This document shows positions 46,586 through 59,130 of a DNA stretch of 64,000 nucleotides, piece after piece (the first letter of the stretch is position 1; each line of letters opens with the position of its first letter). The notes beneath the pieces were generated by a model. The model did no database searches. It was not told the origin of the DNA and saw only the letters and a list, made by a program, of their open reading frames with translations. The DNA is taken from contig NC_052478.1 of assembly GCF_009730915.1 (NCBI RefSeq), positions 21,990,387 through 22,054,386 on the forward strand. The letters are read 5' to 3'. This DNA comes from Dioscorea cayenensis subsp. rotundata (Eukaryota > Streptophyta > Magnoliopsida > Dioscoreales > Dioscoreaceae). The position numbers and the translations under genes are program-made.

Positions 46586-49500
46586 TGCTAAACTTTCCGC
46601 TCTTCAACGCCAGAGCAACATTAAATGGGCTCAGCGTGCTCGTTTAAGCTGGGTCTCTGACGGCGACAAAAACACTAGCTTCTTTCATGCTATTTATCGA
46701 ACCCGTTCTCATTTCAATCACATTTCTCAAATCGAGGATGTTAATGGTATTGTTTATAGGGATCCCAACGGCGTTGAACAAGCTTTTACAAATTATTATA
46801 AAAATCTCTGGAGCAGCCCTTCGGATAATATCTGCATCAATTTGGACGAGCTTCCACCTGATATTCCCAGAATCTCCGATTCTGATAGCGATTTCCTTAT
46901 CCGCAATGTTACTCTCGAGGAAGTCCATCAATCTTTGCTTGATCTTCCTTGCGTAAGTCCCCCGGACCCGACGGTTTTAATGTGGAGTTTTTTTCAAAGC
47001 TTATTGGTCTATCGTGGGTATCCATCTTTTTTTAAGGCTATTCAATACTTTTTCAAAACTTCTTTCATCCCTTCATCTTGGGGTAAAACTTTCGTCGTTC
47101 TCATTCATAAAAAAGATAGTCCTAAAACGGTTTCAGATTTTCGTCCCATTTCTCTTTGCAATGTGTGTTTCAAAGTTCTTTCTAAGTTGCTTGCTAATAG
47201 ACTCAAAAGAGTTCTTCCCAAAGCATCATTGGTCGAGAGCAAGTTGGTTTTGTGTCTTCTAGGTGCTCTTCCGATAACATCATTGCCGTGCAAGAGGTTG
47301 TTCATTCGATTGAGTCTGATACTAATAGCCCCCCTAGGATGATTCTTAAAATTGATATCGAAAAGGCATACGATACCATCAATTGGAGTGCAATTCTTAC
47401 CATTCTTAGGAAAATGAATTTTCCCCAACTCTGGGTCTCTTGGATTGAATCTTGTCTTAAGGCTTGTTCATTTTCTCTTCTAGTTAATGGTAACCCATCT
47501 CCATGGTTCTGTTCTTCTAGAGGAGTGCGGCAAGGTGATCCCATTTCTTCTTACTTGTTCATTATTGTGTCTCAAACTCTCACTACCTTGCTCAACTTCG
47601 GGTCTTGACGCAATCTCATCCCACGGCTTTAATAACTCTCTCGAGTCAAAAATTTCAATCACTTAATGTATGCGGATGATTTAATTCTTATCACCCATGC
47701 TACCGTGAAAAGTCTGCTCGAAACGTTTGCACTTGCTTAAAAATTTACGGCAATTACTCTGGCGAGTTTCCTAACTATACTAAATCCAAAATTTACTTCC
47801 CTTCTTGGATGAATAAGCATATTATCAGTCGGATTTGTAACGTTTTGCATCTCAGGCAAGACTCTTTCCCTTTCAAGTATCTAGGGGTTTTTATTTCTCC
47901 TAAAAGGTTAGCTCCGATTACTTTTCAGCCACTGATTGATAAAGTCTCTTGCTTAGCTTTTAAATGGTCCAAGTATCACCTTTCCCCTGCTGCCAAAGAG
48001 ATCATGATCAATTCTGTCATGTTAGCAATTCTTGTTTACACTCTTATAGTTTATCCCATCCCTGATTCAATCCTGACTGACATTTCCAAAGTTGTGAGAA
48101 AGTTCTTCTGGTCCAGGAATGGTAATGGAAAGGGCATCCACAATGTGAGTTGGAGTATTATATCCGAAGGTAAGTCTGATGGGGGCTTAGGTATCAAAAA
48201 TATTCACCTTGCCAAGCATTCTCTTATGTCTAAAAACATTTTCAAATACTTAAACAAGCATGATTGTCTTTGGGTTGATATTGTGCTTCATAAATATGGT
48301 GAAATGAATTTCTGGCTTGATCCTGTCCCGGCCAAATGCTCTTGGTTCTTCAGGGGTTTATGCAAATCTGCATTTGTTATCAAAAATCATTGCAAAATCA
48401 ATAATGTTAATCCTCTAAACACCTCTTTTCTCTGGGACCCTTGGCTGTTTGAGATCCCACTTGCACTTAAGCCTACTTATCTTAACATGAATGTTGATTT
48501 GAATGGGATTTCTCTTTCTGATTTTACTTCTTCTGATCACTGGTCTGTTTATGAATTTAGTCATATCTTTGGTAATACTGCTGATAATTTGGAGTTGCCT
48601 TCAGTTACTATCAATCAAAACTCTGAGAATCATTGGATTTGGTTCTCTAATGCTTCTAATATCAAAATATCTTCAGCTGTTTATCACACGTTGAATAAGC
48701 ATCCTGTTTGTTACAATGATTGGATTGGTTGGAATATTATTTGGAGCATTCCTGTTGCTCCCAAAATAAAACACTTCATTTGGCTTTGTTTGAGAGGCAG
48801 GCTATCCACTTCTGTTTTCCTGCACAGCATTCACCTTGGTCCTGACAATCCCTGTGTTTTCTGTGGTATCCATCATGAAACTATTGATCACATTCTTTAT
48901 CAATGCGATAGAATTAGAGAAATTTGGGAGCATGTAAACAGAATCCTTAAATCCTCCTTTAATTTCTCTGGTGGCTTTTCTTCTGGTAATTGGGTTATTG
49001 AGCATAAGCATTCCAAGTTCAATTTAGCAGTCATTGCTGCTTGTGCTTTGTTTATTTGGGTGTGCCGTTGTGATTATATTTTCAGGGACACTCGTCCCAT
49101 CTTTTCCAGCATTGTCTCCAAAGCTGTTGCTCATGTTGAAGAATACCATTGGTGTAATTCTAAAATGTTGGGTAGAAAACTCATGCTGTCCAACTTCTCT
49201 TCCGAGGATGACTACTTCTTGTTCTCTCATGCAGCATCTGATCAATCCACCGGGGTAAGTTCAACAGGATTCTTTTTTTCAAACGCTAATTATAAAATTT
49301 CTCTTGCTGGCAGCTCCTCCAGACAATTTTCTAACCGGCATTTGGACGCAATTATTGCTGTGGAAGTCGCTCTTCAAGCCGCGCTGGATCTCCACATCCC
49401 GGTGAAGCATGTTCTTTGCGATCACGCTGCCGTCATACAACTCCTGAATTGCTCGGATCACATCTCTTCGTGGCGATTCGAGGCTCAAGTTAGCAACCTT

Positions 49501-49778
49501 AAGTTCTTACTCGACGCATGCGGTCATCCCCAAATACACATTATACCCTCGCTGGACGGATATCCGGCAGCCAACCTCGCAACTTACGGACTAATACATC
49601 ATCAGCTCAATCTTTTTCTATTCGGCAAAGACCTTCCGTTTTGGATTATGAAATCATTTCGTAGTTTCGGTTTTAGCTTTTAATTATGTTTCTAGTTTTG
49701 TGTTTAGTTCTCAGATTAGTATCTTTGTCTTCGTTTACTTTTAATACATAGCTTCCCCAGTTGGAGAGGTTCTTCAAA
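46586..49778 (+). mobile_element. 5'-truncated L1-type LINE retrotransposon
   Basis: A 3.2-kb non-LTR retrotransposon copy flanked by a 15-bp direct repeat, as made by target-primed reverse transcription. The endonuclease part of ORF2 is missing. The copy begins in the linker before the reverse transcriptase (RARLSWVSDGDKNTSFFHA). A 3' tail of about 95 bases follows the stop at 49683. I see no long poly(A): the end is GTTCTTCAAA. Lone 5'-truncated copies of this kind are common in plant genomes. Confidence 0.9.
46587..49683 (+). pseudogene. LINE ORF2 relic: reverse transcriptase, zinc-binding domain and RNase H
   Basis: Reading along: the RT palm begins near 47095 (KKDSPKTVSDFRPISLCNV). A frame change near 47223 moves to IIGREQVGFVSSRCSSDNII and then KIDIEKAYDTINW and RGVRQGDPISSYLF. 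A second break lies near 47605. The YADD active site is at 47669-47680 (HLMYADDLILITHA). An open frame from 47809 to 49683 covers the RT thumb, the zf-RVT zinc-binding domain (IKHFIWLCLRGRLSTS, CVFCGIHHETIDHILYQC) and a C-terminal RNase H-like domain. It is closest to plant L1 LINEs. The N-terminus and endonuclease are absent and the frame is broken at least twice, so it is inactive. Confidence 0.88.
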
Positions 49779-49793
49779 AACACAAGCAAATTA
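49779..49793 (+). repeat. right target-site duplication of the LINE (15 bp)
   Basis: AACACAAGCAAATTA, exact copy of 46571-46585. Confidence 0.8.
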
Positions 49794-52700
49794 ACGATAT
49801 AAATTTTGTTTGCCTCCAAATAAACATTAAGGCAAGTCCCTGTGAATAACTTGACGAGCTAGGGAAGAACACCCCTTAATGAAGACATACAAAATCAGTT
49901 AGACTAAAATCCCACTTAGCTAGACAATGGAGCACTTAATTGATTGCTCGCTCTTCTAACAAAAGCAAAGGAACAAGATGTAAAACATCTCCTCAGGTAA
50001 AGTATGTCTTCAATTAGCAAACACACTGGAGGTGTGTTAGAAAAGTACTCAAGTTCCATAATTGAGAGATTAGTAACATGCAATCAGCATCCACAATTAA
50101 TTGAGAGAAGGTAACATCCAAAGCCATATGCATACCCATTAAACTGCAGTTCTTTTAGCACATTCTGGTGAAATTGGTGCAAAGATTTTATTTTATTTTA
50201 TTTTTTTAAAATTACAAAAGAATTCCCAAGGAGCTAGCTGACAACAAAAACAAACTTAAACAGAAGATACAATTGAATAGATGCGAGCTCAGCTTCTAGG
50301 CTTGAATGTTTAATATCACTTGAAGCTCTTGTGACTTGTGAGGATGTTTGACACTCTTTACCTCCCAGAATAATGGAAACCTAGACCACAAAATAAATCT
50401 CTATCAATCCAAGATGCATCAGTCAATATTGAGATGTGAACATTAGGGTGCAAAGATCTTCTTAGCAGCAGATAACATTACAAGGCCTTCGTTAAGTTAT
50501 TCCTGGTTGCAGCCCCAATTCAAAGCAATAATTTCCATTCTGTCTCATGTTTCCCTTTTTTAATTAAACTGTCTGAATTTGCACTCTTTGCATTTGCATT
50601 AAATACCAAAAAAAAAAATAATAAAAAAAAAATAAAAAAAAATAAATCCGTTGTCTTTATTATTATCTCCAAATCATCTTCGTTTAAACTTTGAACTCAT
50701 GAGCCGGTCTCTCGTTTGCTCATCTAAACATCCAAGTGATTCAGATTTGTCACGCATGCAATGTGGAATTCTTGAACATAACATTACATTTTTCACATAA
50801 ATGCTTTTGTAGTACTTTTGGGAGGTAAAATAATAACCGGTAACAGGATAACATTTGAAAAATCTGAAGCTTATTTTGAAAAAAAGTTGAGCTCATCATA
50901 TGATGATGCTGCTGCTCGCAGCTCGCTATTTATATTTATCTATTCCTTTTCATGTATAATCATTGATCCTTTCCTCACACTTAACAAATTCGTTGCTTAT
51001 TCATTTTTTTTTTTTTAAAAAAAAACCTTAACCGGCAGCAAATAAAACATCTGTTAAGAAATAGGCTGGTCACTGGTGAAGCACCAGTTTATCTAAAAAA
51101 AACTGTTGTTTTGATTTCTGGTCATATATCTTGTAATTAATGCATTCTAAACACTGCTGAGAATTAACCCAAGTTGAACGCGCGGCGCAACAGGTGCTGT
51201 CCATCTGCCACCTTGTTCCTATGTGATATATTGGCTCGCTTACATATGTACTTGCTTGTCTGGTTTTTTCAAAACCATAGTTCGATAAGTCCATCAAAGT
51301 TCAGTGCAAAAACTAAAAGAGTATAGGAAGAAGGAGAAGAACGAGCAGCAGCAGCAGCAGCAGCAACAGTTACAGAACAAGGGGACAAGCAAATATATTA
51401 ATATAAATATCATAGTGTTATGTGATCGATGTGTGATAAGAAGCAGGGCATTGGTGGCAGTGGTGACCATTCTTTGGCTTTGGTCTTGGTCTTGATGAAG
51501 AAAAGACAGCGATTAGCACAACATTTGAAGCAGAAGGACATTGTGTTTTGTGATTGAAACATGCAGCAGCGCATTGACACATTTTTCTGGCTTGGATTTT
51601 CCCACCCTTACACATCATTCAGGCCCTTGCTAGGGACCATCACTTTCTACCTCCCTAGCCACAGCATGTCCTCCAATTTCTAGGCCACTACCATCTCACA
51701 CCATTTGCTTTCATTTGTCTTTAAATTATTATTCTTTAATTATATGCAGATATATTGATAAGCTTGAAGTATGAAGACAAGACAGGGCAATAGTTAAAGC
51801 CAAGCACAACTTGGCTTCCTTTCCCCCATGCACTCAAATGCACTATATAAATGCAGCCACCCCCACTCCCCAAGGACAGGACAGGAGGCAGGAGCCATCT
51901 GATGGAATCAACTCATGGACCTCTCATTAACAATTACTCACAATTAACTATTAACTATACTAACAAGTAAGAATCAAGAATCCTGGTTCTCTGTTTTCCT
52001 TGGACCTCTCATGAACTTATTGTCCTGTGCTAATTAAATTTGTGTTTGTTTTTCGGGACATTGATGAGAATCTGGTTATATGTAAACGTGCCCCGCCAAG
52101 GGAGACCAGGAAACGGAAGGATGGTGACAATGCGAGTTAATAATGGTCTTTGTTTTGTTGAGACAGGGCATGCATGAACATAATAATACTAGAACTAGCA
52201 CTAGCAGTAGCACTAGCAGTAGCAGTAGGGGGCTCAACACTACAGCAAAAGGGTGGACAGGGTTTATATACGTACACAAGGGAGGAACAAATGGTGGCCA
52301 TCCCATCCCATTCTGTTCATTTAAGTTAAAAGCCTTGGTTGGACCTAGTATACATTTGGTCCCCCCTCTGCACCATTACTAGTCTACCACCACATTCAAT
52401 GACAAAATTAAACAACCATGAAGAGGTTGGGGGTTGGTCCATAGACTCCATACTCCATTTGGACTATTGCCATTGCCCACTTGTAGTCTTGCACTAACAA
52501 TCAATCAATGTATGCTTCATGCTTGCCTTTATTTTAATTTACCAAACCAAAACCAAAACAGATCTCGTGACTCCAGTCTAATTAGTGCAAATTAACGGAA
52601 CCTGGATCAAACTCTCATTCACTCACTTACTCACTGGGTCTCAACTTCACTGATTTCCATGGAAATAGAATGCCAATGTTGGAATCTGAACCATATGATC

Positions 52701-53059
52701 GGATGGATCTGGCGGGTCTTACATGAAAAGCGTGAAGAAGAAGAGGAATCCATGGCATGAGATCATCACATATCCATTTGATTTGATCATAATGTATATG
52801 AGCCGTCACTGTTCCGAATCCGGTCAGACTTTGTATTTGCAGTCGCAGTTGCAGTGGTCCAACGTGCTAGGACAAGCTCCATCAACCACAGTTGCAGGCC
52901 TACCCATATATATATAGTTATTTATTTATTTATTTATTTATTGGGTCTAGGTTGCGCACCCACCCAAAATCCACCCAGGAGATTTTGGCCCCAGATTTGG
53001 CTCTTGTATGGTCCATAGGGACGTGACGGACAAACTTTGGGTTTAGCCCGGTCGACATG

Positions 53060-53095
<36 letters not shown>

Positions 53096-54240
53096 GTAAC
53101 ACATAAACATCCTCTACTATAGATATGGTGTAGGCACTAGGCAGGCTGCAGCTCCAAGGCGAGGACGTGTCAAGCATGTCTGACTCCACTTCACTCTATT
53201 GCTACTTCACTGTTATATTGTCACATGGCAAATCCCAACCATATGATTTGACTCATCAGATGAATCAATCCATTTCATTAGTTCTTCCAATATATATTCA
53301 TCAGTTTGGTTTGCAGGTTCACGAGGAGCAACAGTCCTCCTTATTCCAATAGTGTGTGTGTTTGTGTGCAATGTGCATACTTATTCCTTACTTGGATCCA
53401 TCGTATCTTTCTTTCTCTCTGACACAAACCAACTACATTTACAAGTAATCCATTAATCTTTACTGGCAGTAATAGTAGTAGTAATAATAATAATAATAAT
53501 ATTTTTTACTATTCCGAGCGTGTCCTGAAACAGAATGCCAGAATTGAAAACATGTTAATAAATAATTACAGTAAAAAAAAAAAGGCTAAAGACGTGGGGC
53601 TCGAAACGCAAATGGGAATGCAAAAGGCATAGGGGTGGGTGAGGGTGAGGCATGGTTCGTCCCCGTCCCTCCGATTTAGAGGGCGGTGTGGATAGATGAG
53701 TGCGTTGGTGGGGCCATAATGCTTTACGAGTGGACAAGGACAGGGACAAACAAATCTTTGGGTGAAGGCCAAGCAAGGGATCATCCACGCACGAACACAA
53801 CAAGCCAATTTTCATTCTTGGGAACAAGGAAGAAGAGATCACTTTTAAATTTCTTTACCCTCTCCAATCATCCACTTCTTCATGCTCCCCTCCCACATCT
53901 TATCATTCATTTCAATTTCAATTTCAATTAAGAATCTCACTTCCCAGGTACCACCTTTCTATTTATTTTATTTATTCTCATTACTAAATTAAATAGAAAT
54001 AAAAAAAGGAAAAAAAGGAATTTTTATTAAATGATTTATTTAATTTATTTATATATTATTAGCTGGTGTTGTGCCTATTTATTTCTTCGGTTACACCGCC
54101 TTCTCTCGTCTACCTTGATGCCTGAGCCCGTTCTCCCCCCAAAGTAATCAATCTGACTCTCTCTCTTTCTCTCTCTTTCCCACCCACGAGTTCGTGACCC
54201 AAAAACAAAGACAACGACAATATAAAAAAAAGCCCTATTT
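49794..54240. other. gene-free spacer
   Basis: About 4.4 kb without a recognisable gene on either strand. Holds an A-rich tract near 50608-50645, (CAG)n at 51344-51365, a CTAGCA/GTAGCA run at about 52192-52228, and (TTA)n at 53061-53094. I checked by eye for common conserved plant miRNA sequences and for tRNA B-box patterns and saw none. A CTTCCCAG/GTACCACC donor-like site near 53947 might belong to an upstream leader exon of the Rab gene; this is unproven. Confidence 0.4.
53061..53094. repeat. (TTA)n microsatellite
   Basis: Eleven TTA/ATT units read directly in the spacer upstream of the Rab gene. Confidence 0.95.
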
Positions 54241-56757
54241 TTGCCTTGCCTTGCCTTGCCTTGCCTTGCATCTGCTTCTTCGAATACCTCATTCACAATC
54301 ATCGTCATCATCTTCATCAATCTTATAAACCAACCAGAGACGAGGCCGCTTCTTCATTTTCAATTCCAATTCCGATTCATTGTGAGTCAGTTCTCTTCTA
54401 TCCTTTTTTCTGGGTTTTTTTTTTCTTCTCCTGCAATTGTACTCCCTTTGTGCTTTCGTTGTCATCCCCAAGAAGAATCCTGGAAAATCTATATGCTGTT
54501 GGATGGGAAATGCATGCATTGGCTTTCTCATCTTGGCACGAGCACGGAGGAGTTGTCCAAATTTTGGGGTTATCGCGATTTGGGCCTATTTTTGAAACCA
54601 ATACCCAATCTTTCCTCTTTACAAACTGGTAGAATTGTCAACCAATACAGGGAATGCTGCTAACCTTTGTCTTCCGTGCGTATTGTAGTTGAATTGAATA
54701 TGTACGTCATGACCTTGCTTTTATGTAGTTGAAAATTGAAAAGCTGGCTTTAAAAATGAGAGCTTTATCTTTATGGACTAATGTGCATCATACTGTGAAG
54801 GTTGGATTTTTTTTTTTTTCTCAATTATTTCAACAATGACAAGAAAAATGTGCATCTTTCTTGACAATTTTTTTGCTGACTTATTACATTTGGGTGCCAG
54901 CTTGTCATCGCCTGGTGTCTAGAAGCGTTATCTATTTATACGTAAATTGTTTATGTTCTTCTATTGTTCCTTCATCAAGAGCCTGTTTTTTAATATAGCA
55001 TTTTCAGTGAGTTTATAAGCGTGTAAACAATACTAGTTTAGATTTTGGTCTTATTTGATAACAGTTTGCATTATGGTGTCAATTATATCTTCTTTTTCTT
55101 TTTTGATTGTGTGTGCATGGACGCCATTTTGGGCTGCTATTTCGAATCTCTGTTTTTCTAACTTGTAAATTTGTAACTGACAGGTCAGGCCTCACACTGT
55201 AGCTGAGTTTCACATATTTTCTTCCCGAATAAGGTAAGGTAGTTGATTTCAAGGATCCATTTTTTTATTTTGTAATTTGTATCTGGACGAACCACACTTT
55301 TTTAGTGCTGATCATAGCCTGCATAACATACTGTGGTATTGGGTGCCAGTAGGTGGGTATTCCAACTAGCTTGATTTTGTTGAATGAGATGGGTTTTTGG
55401 CATTATAAACCTTTTGGCCTTCCTGAAGCACATAGTGGACGGGTGATATGATCATGAACATCAAGTGATCATATCATCAGTTTAAGGGCAGAAGCCTTAT
55501 TATGTGACATATGTTGGAAATTTTTATTGTGCTGCCTTCATTCGTTCCCTTGTTATTCTTCTTTACTTTTAAGGTTGAGTTGTGTGGCCGTGGCAATGGC
55601 ATTGCTTTGACTCAGCAATCATAGATGAAGACACTTCACCCCTAGCATGCCCAATATTGAAATGGTTGGGTGCTATATCAATAATTTTTTGTAACACATT
55701 GTTACTCAGCTTTGTGGCTAAGGAACAATGATGGGAGATAGTATTGCTGAAGTGATATTGATTTTCCAATTTGAAGCTTGCCCATGGCAGAATAATTGTT
55801 CCTCAAGAACAAGAAATAAATAATTTGTTCCTATTTGACTTGAAGAATTAACTATGACAGGCATGGATAGGGCAAAGTAGGGAAATAAAAATCTTTAATT
55901 CATCTTGACATGTTGAATTTGATGTTGGGACCCAGCACTAGACCATAACTTTACATGATGCTTAATCTTGGCAGCAATGGCATAGACTTGCATGTATGGT
56001 TCTGACTTTTAAAATATTTTTGGCAAGCCCCTCTTTCATCATGAATCTGCATGGGTTGTTTTTGAGGTGCCACCTTTGAAAGGTCTTACTTAAAGTAAAA
56101 AATTATCTATATTTATCTGTTCGTTGCTTTGGGATCTTCTTGACCATGCTTTATGCTGTAAAATGGGTTGATGATAATGGTAATGGTTTTAGTGATCGTA
56201 CTTCTGGTTAATGATGATTAAGATGTTTCTATTTAGAAGTGCATACTATTTAGTTTAGTTTATGAGAACATCTTTATCTGCAAGAAGGAAGATGTCACGC
56301 TGGCACCATGACTTTGAATTGCGTATGTATCCGCAATGTGCTGCGAAGTGCTTCTTATTCTCTGTTCAACTGCAGTACATTAGTTTGTTCCATCTGGGGC
56401 TTGTTTGTGCTTGGAAATCTTGACAAATGTTGTGAACTGCTCTGCCATTAGGGGAAGAAAGGTGTGGTAGAAATTGTTTGTGAAAGAAGATAACGTTTTC
56501 CCTAACAAGCTTAAGAAAGCATTTCAAACCATTTAATCCTAATCTATCTTGTCACCTTTCTTTTTTATATATATTTTATTTGCATTACAATCTCCGATTC
56601 ATTTTTCTTTGCTTATCATGTTCATTTGGATCCTCTAAATTTTGTTGTCATATTTGTTCTTGTGGCTGTATTACCAGCAACCTATATTGCAGTGTCCCCT
56701 ATGCCCTTCTTGTGAGCACTTGCCACAGACACTGATAAAGGGATAAGCTATAGGAAG
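54241..56757 (+). other. probable leader and 5' UTR intron of RABA5a
   Basis: A pyrimidine-rich stretch with five CCTTG units (54243-54269) is followed by leader-like sequence ending at a good donor (ATTCATT/GTGAGTCAG, about 54380). A plausible acceptor, TATATTGCAG, lies at about 56692, some 65 bases before the start codon. This would make a 2.3-kb 5' UTR intron. An alternative acceptor is near 55183. No coding sequence is seen. Inferred from splice consensus only. Confidence 0.4.
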
Positions 56758-57817
56758 ATGGCTTACTATGGAGATGAGGAAGAAAGCCAGGATTATCTTT
56801 TCAAAATTGTTCTGATTGGTGACTCTGCTGTTGGCAAATCAAATCTACTCGCCAGATTTGCTCGGAATGAGTTCTATCCAAACTCAAAGTCAACTATTGG
56901 AGTTGAATTTCAAACTCAGAAGATGGACATTGATGGGAGGGAAATCAAAGCTCAGATTTGGGACACTGCAGGACAGGAGCGTTTCAGAGCTGTGACATCT
57001 GCATACTACAGGGGAGCTGTTGGAGCGCTGGTGGTGTATGATATCAGCAGGCGGCAGACATTTGATAGTGTTGGCCGGTGGCTTAATGAACTTCACAGTA
57101 AGCTCTAACCTTAAAATAGCATCAAATCAAACTGCCTCACAGGTGAACTTGAATTAAATGACAATTATTGTTTCTTGGTGTTGATTGATGATGTCTACAT
57201 TCATATTAATCTGTGACCTGTTGTTCTCTGAATATTTTAATGAAATTGCATTGAAACAATGGGGCAATAGACTATTCTAGCAAGTAGATATTTTAATGAA
57301 ATTGCGTTAAAACAATGGGCAATACAATAGAATGGTCTGGCTAATTCTTTATGCAAGAGTTTCGTGTTTGGAAGAAATATCTACTTGCTCGAATCATCAT
57401 CATGATCAAGATTTTGTTGGAAAACAATTTTATCCAGGAACTAATTTAATTTCATCATGCGTCTTGTTACTTTTAACAGCTCACTCTGATATGAATGTTG
57501 TGACTATTCTGGTGGGCAACAAAACTGACCTTGAGGAGGCCAGGGAGGTTAGCACTGCAGAGGGGAAATTACTAGCTGAGGCTCAAGGCCTCTTCTTCAT
57601 GGAAACCTCGGCATTGGACTCGTCCAATGTTAAAGCAGCCTTTGAGACAGTTGTTAAAGAGATCTATGATATATTGAGGAGGAAGGTCTTCCAATCCCAA
57701 GAGCACAAGAAGCTTGAAAGCTCGTCACTGGGGAATGGCAGGACAGTGGTTTTGCAAGGGGGCACAGGTGAAACAGATGACAAGGCCGCTAGAAACTGGT
57801 GTTGTTCTTCATCTTAG
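56758..57817 (+). CDS. RABA5A: Rab GTPase RABA5a (Rab11 group), 225 aa, two coding exons
   Basis: Small GTPase of the plant Rab11/RABA group, acting at the trans-Golgi network and recycling endosome in traffic to the plasma membrane and cell plate. Exons 56758-57097 and 57480-57817 join in phase (codon A/CT, giving ELHTHSDMNVV). Motifs: P-loop GDSAVGKS (21-28), switch I Thr46 in STIGVEF, WDTAGQE (68-74, Gln73 present), NKTD (127-130), ETSAL (155-159) and C-terminal double-cysteine prenylation site CCSSS (221-225). The start [20 protein letters not shown] and the second exon match the RABA5a branch rather than RABA5c/e, judged from remembered family features. It is complete and intact. The 382-bp intron holds a small direct duplication. 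Confidence 0.95.
57232..57323. repeat. direct duplication in the RABA5a intron
   Basis: ATATTTTAATGAAATTGC followed by (A/G)TT(G/A)AAACAATGGG(G)CAATA is present at 57232-57269 and 57288-57323, a 56-bp step with a few differences. Confidence 0.85.
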
Positions 57818-58522
57818 GAATATTGTAGTCCTTTACTTTTCCTTTTCTTCTGCTGTTTATGTTTCTCATCCTCTAGTTTGTTCCTTGTGTTTGTAAAGGA
57901 ATATTTATTTTCAGATATATGTGTTGATGATAAATTTTGTTATTTTGGGCTGGAAGGAAGGTTAGGGATGATTGGAAATTTGGAATAGGAAAACCATCAG
58001 TAAAAGAAAAGTCAGATATATGTCTTGTAGCTTTACTTTACTATATATGAGAGCTCGCTCTTAAACTTGAAGTCCATGTGTTGTGTTGCCTTGCTTTCCT
58101 CAATTTCAGCAACAAGAATTGGATTCTTGGTTTTTTTGCGCAACTTTTATATCATTCATAGGTGCTATGAGGGGATGTGTGTGTGTGTGTGTGTGTGCAT
58201 ATATGGAGCTGGAATTGATGTCTTTACGTGTAAATTATTGCAACATGCGCTTATATTATTATGTTCAGAAGAAAGAATATGGATGGGATAGATGTTTGGA
58301 CTGGCGGTTGGCAAGTAGTTCTAAATTGAATATAATTTGGTGGAGATTCCAAGATGATCCCGCCACTTTCAATTCAATATGGATTTCATGGTTAACAACG
58401 TGCCATCAACTTCACTCACAGGAATTAAAGTGAACGGAATTCCCAGAGAAGAAGTGACTAGAATCCGTTGTAATGCACATGTCAGTCAGTCTTGCAAGTC
58501 ATGAATGATCTGCTTTCTGCTG

Positions 58523-58523
<1 letters not shown>

Positions 58524-58558
<35 letters not shown>
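58524..58558. repeat. (TTA)n microsatellite
   Basis: About eleven TTA units, read directly. Confidence 0.95.
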
Positions 58559-58559
<1 letters not shown>

Positions 58560-59036
58560 CATTTAAACTGGCATGTAAATAATACGTATAGCTTATCTAT
58601 ATATAGATGCCGGCAAAAAGTAATGATAGGGAGGAAGGAGGAGGCTGCCGAAGAGTCTGGGCTGCATGTCATCCAGCTGCAGCCACATGCGCTGCAAGCC
58701 ACATTCATTTCTAAAATATATAAGTGAGGTATCTTTTTCAAACTCAAAAGGTGCTTCATTTCATATGTCTACGAATAACAAATTTATGTAATGTGATTTA
58801 TTTATCATCTTTAAATTAATATATATATATATATATATCATAGATAAGTTGGAGAAGCAAGCTCTTGCTCATGTATTATATATATATATAGTCTGTGCCC
58901 GCTGCCATTACTGGTAGAAAGACAGATAGATTCACAAATTAAAATAGGCCATTGCCATTCTTTATGATGATTGATGATCATGCAAGTTCCATCCAGCCAA
59001 ATCCCAGTAATTTGCAATGGTAATAACTAGCATCAT

Positions 59037-59073
59037 CCTATACCTACACCTACACCTACACCTACACCTACAC
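59037..59073. repeat. (TACACC)n hexanucleotide array
   Basis: Five to six CCTACA/TACACC units in perfect tandem, read directly. Confidence 0.92.
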
Positions 59074-59094
59074 TTAGAGAGGCGCACATAGTTG

Positions 59095-59130
59095 TGAAGT
59101 TGAAGTTGAAGTTGAAGTTGAAGTTGAAGG
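59095..59130. repeat. (GTTGAA)n hexanucleotide array
   Basis: Five to six GTTGAA units in perfect tandem, starting 22 bases after the (TACACC)n array. Confidence 0.92.

Noticed and set aside
53555-53931. Short open frames on both strands upstream of the Rab gene
   Set aside because: No domain and mutually overlapping; more likely leader or spacer.
49794-54200. Possible miRNA or tRNA genes in the long spacer
   Set aside because: No match by eye to the common conserved plant miRNA sequences or to tRNA internal promoter patterns. This was not a computed search.
54241-54663. Open frames starting MPCLALPCL in the CCTTG repeat region
   Set aside because: Created by the pentanucleotide repeat; they cross a probable 5' UTR donor and encode nothing recognisable.
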